Of a DNA stretch of 5,913 nucleotides, positions 1-5,913 are shown piece after piece. The position numbers were made by a program, and so were the translations under genes. Where the stretch lies: the NCBI GenBank assembly GCA_900552095.1, contig URYM01000121.1, positions 1 to 5,913 on the forward strand. Reading direction: 5' to 3'. How positions within the stretch are numbered: position 1 is the first letter of the stretch; each line of letters begins with the position of its first letter. The notes under the pieces are model-generated. The model saw nothing but the letters and a program-made list of their open reading frames with translations, searched no databases and was not told the DNA's origin. Source of the stretch: an uncultured Blautia sp. Its GTDB lineage: Bacteria; Bacillota; Clostridia; Lachnospirales; Lachnospiraceae.

Positions 1-2820
1 GAAAAACAGTTTATTAAAATCCGGGGGGCAAGAGAAAATAATCTGAAGAACCTGGATGTGGATATTCCGAGAAATGAGCTGGTGGTTCTGACGGGACTTT
101 CCGGATCAGGAAAGAGCTCTCTGGCTTTTGATACGATTTATGCGGAGGGACAGCGGCGTTATATGGAAAGTCTGTCTTCTTATGCCAGACAGTTTCTGGG
201 ACAGATGGAAAAACCGGATGTGGACTCGATAGAAGGTCTTTCTCCGGCAATTTCTATCGATCAGAAATCTACCAACAGAAATCCCAGATCGACGGTGGGA
301 ACTGTGACGGAGATTTACGACTATTTCCGTCTTCTCTATGCCCGGATCGGAGTCCCCCACTGTCCGAAATGCGGCCGGGAGATTTCAAAGCAGTCGGTGG
401 ATCAGATGGTAGATCAGATTATGAGCCTTCCGGAACGGACGAAGGTTCAGCTTCTTGCTCCTGTAGTGCGGGGGCGGAAAGGGCGCCATGAGAAGCTGCT
501 GGAGCAGGCAAGAAAAAGCGGTTATGTCCGGGTAATGATCGATGGCAGCCTGTATGAGCTTTCCGAGGAAATTCAGCTGGACAAAAATATCAAGCACAAT
601 ATTGAAATCGTGGTGGATCGTCTTGTGATAAAAGACGGGATTCAGAAGCGGCTTACCGATTCTGTGGAGAGTGTGCTGAGTCTGTCGGAGGGGCTGTTGA
701 TTGTAGATACGATGGATGGGGGAACGCTGACTTTCAGTCAGAGTTTTTCCTGTCCGGACTGCGGGATCAGCATTGATGAGATCGAACCGAGAAGCTTTTC
801 CTTTAATAATCCTTTCGGAGCCTGCCCCTGCTGTGCAGGCCTGGGATATAAGATGGAGTTTGATGAAGATCTTATGATTCCGGATAAGAGCAAGAGTATT
901 GAAGAGGGAGCTATCGTGGTGATGGGCTGGCAGTCCTGCAGCACAAAAGGCAGCTTTACCCGGGCGATTCTGGATGCGCTGGCGGAGGAATATCATTTTT
1001 CCCTGTCCGTTCCCTTTGAGGAATATCCCCGGGAGATTCAGAATATTCTGATCAACGGAACTGGCGGACATGAGGTAAAAGTTCATTATAAAGGGCAGCG
1101 GGGAGAAGGCATCTATGATGTGGCCTTTGAAGGGCTTGTCAGAAATGTGGAGCGGAAATACCGGGAAACCGGATCGGAGATTATCAAAGCAGAGTATGAG
1201 ACCTTTATGCGGATCACACCCTGCCCGGAATGTAAAGGAAAAAGGCTGAAACCAGAGTCTCTGGCGGTAACGGTGGGAGATCGGAATATTTATGAGGCGA
1301 CCTCCATGTCTATTCTGAATCTGCAGGAATTCCTGCAAAATCTCCGGCTTACTGAGACACAGGAGGCGATCGGCCACCAGATTTTGAAGGAAATCCGTGC
1401 AAGAGTGGGCTTCCTGGTGGATGTGGGACTGGATTATCTGTCGTTATCCCGGGGAACGGCTTCGCTTTCAGGCGGTGAGGCACAGAGGATCCGTCTGGCA
1501 ACGCAGATTGGATCTGGTCTGGTGGGCGTGGCTTATATTCTGGATGAGCCCAGCATTGGCCTGCATCAGAGGGACAACGATAAGCTGCTGAAGACGCTGT
1601 GCCACTTAAGGGATCTGGGCAATTCTCTGATTGTCGTGGAACACGATGAGGATACTATGCGGGCGGCCGACTGTATCGTAGATATAGGACCGGGTGCGGG
1701 AGAGCATGGAGGCCGTCTGGTGGCGATGGGAACAGCGGAAGAGCTGATGAAAAATCCCGATTCTGTTACGGGGGCTTTCCTGAGCGGAAGAGAGAGCATT
1801 CCCGTGCCGAAAGAGAGAAGAAAGCCCACGGGCAGACTGGTGATCAAGGGAGCGGCGGAAAATAATCTGAAAAATATCGATGTGGAGATTCCGCTGGGAG
1901 TGGTAACCTGTGTGACCGGTGTTTCTGGGTCAGGAAAAAGTTCTCTGATCAATGAGATTCTGTACAAGAAGCTGGCGCGGGAGCTGAACCATGCAAGGAC
2001 GATTCCGGGAAAACATAAAAAGATTCTGGGAATAGAGCAGCTGGACAAGGTTATTGATATTGATCAGTCTCCGATCGGAAGAACACCCAGATCCAATCCG
2101 GCTACGTATACAGGCGTTTTTGACTTGATCCGGGATCTTTTTGCAGCGACGGCAGATGCAAAGGCCAGAGGATACAAAAAGGGAAGATTCAGTTTCAATA
2201 TCAAGGGAGGACGCTGCGAGGCCTGTGCCGGAGATGGAATACTGAAGATTGAGATGCATTTTCTCCCGGATGTGTATGTACCCTGTGAGGTTTGTCAGGG
2301 AAAGCGGTATAATCGGGAGACCCTGGAAGTAAAATATAAGGGGAAGAGCATCTATGATGTGCTGAACATGCGGGTGGAAGAAGCGGTTGAGTTTTTTGCA
2401 CCGGTTCCTTCTATAAAAAGAAAGATTGAGACGCTCAATGATGTGGGACTTTCGTATCTGAAACTGGGACAGCCTTCCACGGAACTATCCGGAGGAGAAG
2501 CCCAGAGAGTCAAGCTGGCGACAGAACTGAGCAGAAGAAGTACGGGAAAAACGATTTATATCCTGGATGAGCCCACCACGGGACTTCATTTTGCGGATGT
2601 GAAGAAACTGGTGGAGATCCTGCACCGGCTTGCGGAGGGAGGCAATACGGTGGTTGTGATCGAGCACAATCTGGATGTGATCAAGACGGCGGATTATCTG
2701 ATCGATCTGGGACCGGAAGGCGGAGACGGCGGAGGTACGCTGGTGGCCTGCGGCACACCGGAGGAGGTGGCGGAGAATCCCGCTTCCTATACCGGAAAAT
2801 ACGTGAAAAAATATCTTTAA
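1..2820 (+). CDS. uvrA: UvrA, excinuclease ABC subunit A (5' end just outside window)
   Basis: UvrA is the cytoplasmic ATPase dimer that finds bulky DNA lesions and loads UvrB in nucleotide excision repair. The frame is open from base 1, encoding [20 protein letters not shown], the usual UvrA N-terminus, so only a few codons are missing upstream. GTG 58 is not the start. Numbering from codon 1: first Walker [10 protein letters not shown] at 32-40; CPKC at 121-124; zinc module C251, C254, C275, C278; CPEC at 408-411; first signature LSGGEAQR at 489-496; Walker [11 protein letters not shown] at about 513-522; H-loop H548. The second ATPase has Walker [10 protein letters not shown] at 640-648, the C-terminal zinc finger C739, C742, C762, C765, signature at 829-836, Walker B D856/E857 and H889. 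All catalytic and metal residues expected of the family are present. The 939 visible residues match the usual length of about 940. The stop is TAA. Any uvrB neighbour or LexA box would lie upstream and cannot be seen. Identification is very secure. Confidence 0.98.
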   Translation, partial: EKQFIKIRGARENNLKNLDVDIPRNELVVLTGLSGSGKSSLAFDTIYAEGQRRYMESLSSYARQFLGQMEKPDVDSIEGLSPAISIDQKSTNRNPRSTVGTVTEIYDYFRLLYARIGVPHCPKCGREISKQSVDQMVDQIMSLPERTKVQLLAPVVRGRKGRHEKLLEQARKSGYVRVMIDGSLYELSEEIQLDKNIKHNIEIVVDRLVIKDGIQKRLTDSVESVLSLSEGLLIVDTMDGGTLTFSQSFSCPDCGISIDEIEPRSFSFNNPFGACPCCAGLGYKMEFDEDLMIPDKSKSIEEGAIVVMGWQSCSTKGSFTRAILDALAEEYHFSLSVPFEEYPREIQNILINGTGGHEVKVHYKGQRGEGIYDVAFEGLVRNVERKYRETGSEIIKAEYETFMRITPCPECKGKRLKPESLAVTVGDRNIYEATSMSILNLQEFLQNLRLTETQEAIGHQILKEIRARVGFLVDVGLDYLSLSRGTASLSGGEAQRIRLATQIGSGLVGVAYILDEPSIGLHQRDNDKLLKTLCHLRDLGNSLIVVEHDEDTMRAADCIVDIGPGAGEHGGRLVAMGTAEELMKNPDSVTGAFLSGRESIPVPKERRKPTGRLVIKGAAENNLKNIDVEIPLGVVTCVTGVSGSGKSSLINEILYKKLARELNHARTIPGKHKKILGIEQLDKVIDIDQSPIGRTPRSNPATYTGVFDLIRDLFAATADAKARGYKKGRFSFNIKGGRCEACAGDGILKIEMHFLPDVYVPCEVCQGKRYNRETLEVKYKGKSIYDVLNMRVEEAVEFFAPVPSIKRKIETLNDVGLSYLKLGQPSTELSGGEAQRVKLATELSRRSTGKTIYILDEPTTGLHFADVKKLVEILHRLAEGGNTVVVIEHNLDVIKTADYLIDLGPEGGDGGGTLVACGTPEEVAENPASYTGKYVKKYL
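1322..1337. repeat. Perfect 16-bp palindrome inside uvrA
   Basis: TGCAGGAATTCCTGCA reads the same on both strands, with an 8-bp half-site and no spacer. It lies in the uvrA coding region, where the reading frame gives Leu-Gln-Glu-Phe-Leu-Gln; the opposite strand encodes the same six residues. It may be chance under codon constraint. No functional role can be inferred. Confidence 0.6.
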
Positions 2821-2825
2821 AACGG

Positions 2826-2855
2826 TTTCCAACTGCGCGCCAGGTGGTATATAAT
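2826..2855 (+). promoter_or_regulatory. Probable sigma-A promoter of the mreB-like gene
   Basis: A perfect -10 hexamer TATAAT (2850-2855) is preceded after 18 bp by TTTCCA (2826-2831), which matches the TTGACA consensus at 4 of 6 positions. The element begins 6 bp after the uvrA stop codon. Transcription would be expected to start near 2862, giving a leader of about 27 nt that carries the ribosome binding site. This suggests the mreB-like gene and recD2 have their own promoter rather than depending only on read-through from uvrA. The match is by eye; no start site has been mapped. Confidence 0.6.
2829..2847. repeat. Imperfect dyad in the promoter spacer, possible operator
   Basis: CCAACTG and CAGGTGG flank a CGCGC centre. 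The arms pair at 6 of 7 positions, with one A/G mismatch. The dyad fills almost the whole gap between the -35 and -10 hexamers, where a repressor could block RNA polymerase. As RNA it would form a weak hairpin, but the next bases are TATATAATGG and not a U-tract, so an intrinsic terminator for uvrA is unlikely. The role is inferred from position alone. Confidence 0.35.
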
Positions 2856-2876
2856 GGAACCCAGAAAGTAAGGGAA

Positions 2877-2883
2877 AGGGGAG
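2877..2883 (+). promoter_or_regulatory. Ribosome binding site that fixes the mreB-like start
   Basis: The purine run AGGGGAG ends 5 nt before ATG 2889. It supports that ATG over the in-frame GTG at 2844, which has no comparable site and sits inside the promoter. Confidence 0.75.
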
Positions 2884-2888
2884 TATAT

Positions 2889-3878
2889 ATGGCATCCACA
2901 GATATAGGAATTGATTTGGGAACAGCCAGCATTCTGGTTTATGTGAAGGGGAAGGGTGTTGTGCTGAAAGAGCCATCCGTGGTGGCATATGATAAGGACT
3001 CCGATAGGATCAAAGCAATCGGTGAGGAGGCACGGCAGATGATCGGAAGGACGCCGGGAAATATTATGGCGATCCGTCCGCTGCGCAAAGGGGTAATTTC
3101 TGACTATACGATTACAGAGCGAATGCTGAAATATTTTATTCAGAAAGCTATGGGGCGCCGGGCTTTTCGCAAGCCCAGAATCAGCATCTGTGTCCCCAGC
3201 GGAGTGACAGAGGTGGAGAGAAAGGCAGTGGAGGAGGCCACTTACCAGGCGGGAGCCAGGGAAGTTTTCCTGATCGAAGAGCCGATCGCGGCGGCGATCG
3301 GTTCCGGCATTGACATCACACGCCCCTGTGGAAGCATGGTTGTGGACATTGGCGGAGGAACCACGGATATTGCCATTATCTCTCTGGGGGGGACGGTGGT
3401 GTCCCAGTCCGTCCGGCTGGCAGGAAATGATTTTGACGAGGCGATCATCCGCTATGTGAGAAAAGCGCACAATCTTTTTATCGGAGAGCAGACAGCCGAA
3501 GCGGTTAAGATCCGGCTGGGAAGTGTTTATCCCAGACCGCAGACGGAGACTATGGAGATAAAGGGGAGAAATGTGATCACAGGGCTTCCCAAGACGGCAG
3601 TGCTTACTTCGGAAGAGATCCGCGAGGCGCTTAAGGATGTGATGGGTCAGATCCTGGAAGCAATCCACAGCGTTCTGGAAAAAACACCGCCGGAGCTGGC
3701 CGCTGATGTGGTGGAGAGAGGAATTGTTCTCACGGGAGGAGGCGCACTCCTGCGCGGACTGGAAGAGCTGATCGGAGAGCACACGGGAATCAATACGATG
3801 ACGGCAGAGAACCCGGCGTGTGCTGTGGCTGTCGGTACCGGGGAATATGCGGATATGATGGCCAGGCTGGAGGGATAA
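2889..3878 (+). CDS. mreB: MreB/Mbl-family rod shape-determining actin homologue
   Basis: This bacterial actin of 329 residues is expected to bind ATP, form filaments under the membrane and guide elongation peptidoglycan synthesis. Visible actin-fold motifs: phosphate-1 DLGTAS at 9-14; MIGRTPGN at 51-58; the EEPIAAAIG connecting segment at 130-138; phosphate-2 DIGGGTTD at 153-160; the GLPKT segment at 232-236; KTPPELAADVVERGIVLTGGGALL spanning about 265-288, with the adenosine-binding GGG at 283-285. Length fits the family (about 330-345). The start is ATG 2889, with DIGIDLGT close to the N-terminus as in Mbl. There is no N-terminal amphipathic helix, so membrane contact would rely on the exposed loop near GRRAFRKP (89-96). 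Aspartate after GGGTT, the SVYP segment and AENPACAVAVGTG resemble Bacillus Mbl more than MreB, from memory. No mreC or mreD is adjacent, so this may be a stand-alone paralogue. Family is certain; the choice between MreB, Mbl and MreBH is not. Confidence 0.95.
   Translation: MASTDIGIDLGTASILVYVKGKGVVLKEPSVVAYDKDSDRIKAIGEEARQMIGRTPGNIMAIRPLRKGVISDYTITERMLKYFIQKAMGRRAFRKPRISICVPSGVTEVERKAVEEATYQAGAREVFLIEEPIAAAIGSGIDITRPCGSMVVDIGGGTTDIAIISLGGTVVSQSVRLAGNDFDEAIIRYVRKAHNLFIGEQTAEAVKIRLGSVYPRPQTETMEIKGRNVITGLPKTAVLTSEEIREALKDVMGQILEAIHSVLEKTPPELAADVVERGIVLTGGGALLRGLEELIGEHTGINTMTAENPACAVAVGTGEYADMMARLEG
3282..3301. repeat. Perfect 8-bp inverted repeat with 4-nt loop inside mreB
   Basis: CCGATCGC (3282-3289) and GCGATCGG (3294-3301) are exact reverse complements around GGCG. 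The hairpin falls in codons for the conserved EEPIAAAIGSG segment. The Ala-rich GCG codons and the flanking Pro-Ile and Ile-Gly codons produce the symmetry, so coding constraint is a sufficient explanation. There is no U-tract after it, so it is not a terminator. Confidence 0.55.
3869..3874 (+). promoter_or_regulatory. Ribosome binding site of recD2, inside the end of mreB
   Basis: GGAGGG lies 4 nt before ATG 3879 and is contained in the last mreB codons. The mreB stop TAA (3876-3878) sits between it and the recD2 start. This arrangement favours translational coupling, with ribosomes ending mreB restarting on recD2. Confidence 0.75.
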
Positions 3879-5865
3879 ATGCAGGAGCTACAGGAAGTTA
3901 CGATAGAGGGATATGTGGATCATATCATATTCCGGAATGAGGAGAATGGCTATACCGTTCTTAATCTGATGTGCGACGGGGAAGAGATGACCTGCGTGGG
4001 AATGTTTCCTTATTTGTCGGAAGGGGAGATGATCCAGGCAAAAGGCGGCTATGTGGAACACGCCTCTTATGGAAAGCAGTTTAAAGTGTCTTCCTATGAG
4101 ACGAAAGTTCCGGAAGACGCAGTTGCCATAGAACGTTATCTGGGAAGCGGCGCAGTGAAGGGAGTGGGCTCTGCCCTGGCAGCCAGGATTGTCCGGCGCT
4201 TTGGAGAAGACACGTTGCGCATTATGGAGGAAGAGCCGGAGCGCCTGGCTGAGATCAAGGGAATCAGTCCAAGGAAGGCGCAGGAGATTGCGGTGCAGGT
4301 AGAAGGAAAGGCAGAAATGCGGAACGCGATGATCTTTCTTCAGCAGTACGGAATCTCAGTTTCTCTCGGGATGAAGATCTATAACAGGTATGGCGCCAGA
4401 CTGTACCGGATTCTTCAGGAGAATCCTTACCAGATGGCGGAAGATCTGGAAGGAGTGGGATTTAAGATTGCAGACGAGATTGCGTCGAAGATCGGGATTC
4501 ATACAGATTCAGATTATCGGATCCGAAGCGGTCTTTTCTATGTGCTGACGCAGGCGTCCGGGGAGGGGCATATGTTCCTGCCTCAGCATGAGCTGCTCCG
4601 CCGGGCATCTGTCCTTCTGGGCGTGGAGCCGGAGCGCATGGAGAAGCATGTGATGGATCTGGCTATGGACGGAAAAGTGGTAGTCAAAGAACTTTTCCGG
4701 GGAGAAGAGCCGGTTCCGGTGGTATATGCGGGAAAGAACTATCAGCTGGAGATCAGTACAGCCCGCATGCTGAAGGATCTGGATCTGAAAAATGACGAGC
4801 CGGCAGAGAGGATCGAGAAACGCCTTTCCCAGGTGGAAGAGGGCAGCAGGCTCATTCTGGATGAGATGCAGAGGCAGGCGGTGATAGAGTCTGTGCGCAA
4901 CGGAGTTCTGGTGCTGACGGGAGGACCCGGAACCGGAAAGACAACCACTATCAATGCCATGATCTCTTATTTTGAATCGGCAGGGCTGGAGATTCTGCTG
5001 GCCGCACCCACGGGACGGGCAGCCAAAAGAATGACGGAAGCTACCGGTTATGAGGCGAAAACGATACATAGGCTGCTGGAACTGTCAGGCGGTGTGGAAG
5101 ATGAAGGCGGACCGGTTCACTTTGAGCGGAATCAGGAGAATCCTCTGGAAGCCGATGTGATCATTATCGATGAAATGTCTATGGTTGATATTTATCTGAT
5201 GCATGCGCTGCTGCTGGCAGTCAGCGTAGGGACCCGTCTGGTTCTGGTAGGAGATGTGAATCAGCTGCCCAGCGTGGGACCGGGCAGTGTCCTGAAGGAT
5301 ATTATTAATTCCGGTGTTTTCTGTGTGGTGGAGCTGAATAAAATTTTCCGCCAGGCCACGGAGAGCGATATTGTGGTAAATGCTCATAAGATCAACAGAG
5401 GAGAACCGGTCAGTCTGGATAACAAGAGCATGGATTTTTTCTTCCTGAAACGGTATGATGCCACTATCATTATCCGGGTGGTAATTGCCCTGATTCAGCA
5501 GAAGCTTCCCCGGTTTGTGGATGCAGGGCCGCTGGATATCCAGGTGATGACGCCTATGAGGAAGGGGCTTCTGGGCGTGGAGCGGTTAAATGAGATTTTG
5601 CAGCATTATCTGAATCCTCCGGCTAAAAATAAAAAAGAAAGAGAGACGGCCGGGGGAAAGTTCCGGGAAGGCGATAAGGTCATGCAGATCCGGAATAACT
5701 ATCAGCTGGAGTGGGAGATCTGTGACAAATATGATATTCCGGTAGAAAAGGGAGTGGGGGTCTTCAATGGAGACATGGGAATCCTGCGGGAGATCAACAC
5801 ATTTTCCGAGACGGCCCGTGTGGAATTCGAGGACAGGCGCTTTGTGGAATATACTTTTAAACAGC
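3879..5865 (+). CDS. recD2: RecD2-type ATP-dependent DNA helicase, 3' end missing
   Basis: RecD2 is a 5'-3' SF1B helicase found in bacteria that often lack RecBC, linked to genome stability and restraint of recombination. Genuine sequence covers about 662 residues. An OB-like N-terminal domain (about 1-75) is followed by helix-hairpin-helix segments (SGAVKGVGSALAARI near 90-104, LAEIKGISPRKAQEI near 123-137, LEGVGFKIADEIA near 190-202). Helicase motifs: I GGPGTGKTTT at 348-357; Ia APTGRAAKRM at 376-385; II IIIDEMSMVD at 428-437 (D431, E432); III GDVNQLPSVGPG at 458-469; IV LNKIFRQA at 486-493. A GDKVMQIRNNYQLEW segment (598-612) and VFNGDMG (628-634) mark the SH3-like insert. The sequence then runs into sequencing adapter after FKQ (660-662). 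Motifs V (IHKSQGSE) and VI (YTAxTRA), roughly 70-100 residues, are absent because the contig ends and not because the gene is broken. The stop at 5910-5912 is adapter DNA. The start abuts the mreB stop. Identity is secure. Confidence 0.96.
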
Positions 5866-5913
5866 CTGTCTCTTATACACATCTGACGCTGCCGACGATC
5901 TTACGCGTGTAGA
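5866..5913 (+). other. Illumina Nextera adapter contamination (non-genomic)
   Basis: CTGTCTCTTATACACATCT (5866-5884) is the exact 19-bp Tn5 mosaic end used in Nextera libraries. GACGCTGCCGACGA (5885-5898) is the read-1 side adapter remainder. TCTTACGC (5899-5906) occupies the i5 index position and is the reverse complement of GCGTAAGA, which I recall as Nextera index S517/N517. GTGTAGA (5907-5913) begins the P5 flow-cell adapter. The order and spacing match read-through of a short insert. In the recD2 frame it encodes the artefact peptide PVSYTHLTLPTILRV and a false stop. The last base that can be genomic is about 5865; one or two bases of uncertainty remain because the C at 5865 repeats the first base of the mosaic end. 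Confidence 0.98.

Noticed and set aside
58..60. GTG as the uvrA start
   Set aside because: The frame is open to base 1 and the upstream codons encode the conserved [14 protein letters not shown], so the true start is before the window.
385..1377. Long antisense ORF of 330 residues opposite uvrA
   Set aside because: It lies fully opposite a strongly conserved uvrA region, has no recognisable domain or plausible start site, and reflects a frame with few stops.
2844..2846. GTG as an upstream start for the mreB-like gene, adding 15 residues
   Set aside because: It lies within the promoter spacer, upstream of the predicted transcript start, and the added residues do not resemble MreB. ATG 2889 has a good ribosome binding site.
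2829..2855. Intrinsic terminator of uvrA
   Set aside because: The hairpin is short with a mismatch and is followed by TATATAATGG rather than a T-run.
3386..3392. Run of seven G as a possible frameshift
   Set aside because: The MreB frame and conserved residues (SLGGTVVSQS) continue normally across it.
2817..3782. Antisense ORF of 321 residues opposite mreB
   Set aside because: It covers the promoter and nearly all of mreB on the other strand, with a low-complexity His/Cys/Arg-rich translation typical of a shadow frame.
5586..5882. Antisense 98-residue ORF beginning MCIRDR
   Set aside because: Its start codon and first residues come from the adapter; the rest is the shadow of recD2.
5866..5884. 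Tn5/IS50-type mosaic end as a real transposon insertion into recD2
   Set aside because: It is the engineered mosaic end and is followed by Nextera adapter, index and P5 bases, not by transposon DNA. It is library sequence.
1..5913. A previously undescribed system in the window
   Set aside because: All three genes belong to well-known families with intact motifs. The only foreign sequence is sequencing adapter.

Overview
The window looks like a chromosomal housekeeping segment of a low-to-mid GC Firmicute, most likely a Clostridia/Lachnospiraceae-type gut anaerobe. That assignment is inference. It rests on the order uvrA, mreB/mbl-like, recD2, on purine-rich Shine-Dalgarno sites, and on a RecD2 insert after the RNNYQLEWE motif that I associate from memory with Lachnospiraceae homologues. 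All real genes are on the + strand.

Layout. Bases 1-2820 are nearly all of uvrA, the damage-recognition ATPase of nucleotide excision repair; only the first few codons lie upstream of the window. Bases 2821-2888 are a short intergenic gap with a good sigma-A-type promoter (TTTCCA, 18 bp, TATAAT), an imperfect dyad in the promoter spacer, and a ribosome binding site. Bases 2889-3878 encode a complete 329-residue MreB/Mbl-family bacterial actin. Its stop codon directly abuts the ATG of recD2 (3879 onward), a RecD2-type SF1B DNA helicase. That gene is cut off before its last helicase motifs.

The most important observation is technical. From 5866 to the last base the sequence is not genomic. It is the Illumina Nextera/Tn5 mosaic end (19 bp), the Nextera read-1 adapter remainder, an 8-base i5 index (reverse complement of GCGTAAGA, which I recall as index S517/N517), and the first bases of the P5 adapter. 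The apparent C-terminus and stop codon of the RecD2 ORF are therefore adapter-encoded.

Functionally, two genome-maintenance genes (uvrA, recD2) flank a cytoskeletal gene. The mreB-like gene and recD2 appear to be co-transcribed and translationally coupled. I found no RNA genes, mobile elements, CRISPR arrays or convincing terminators, and no evidence for an undescribed system. No gene-free stretch exceeds 68 bases apart from the adapter tail.
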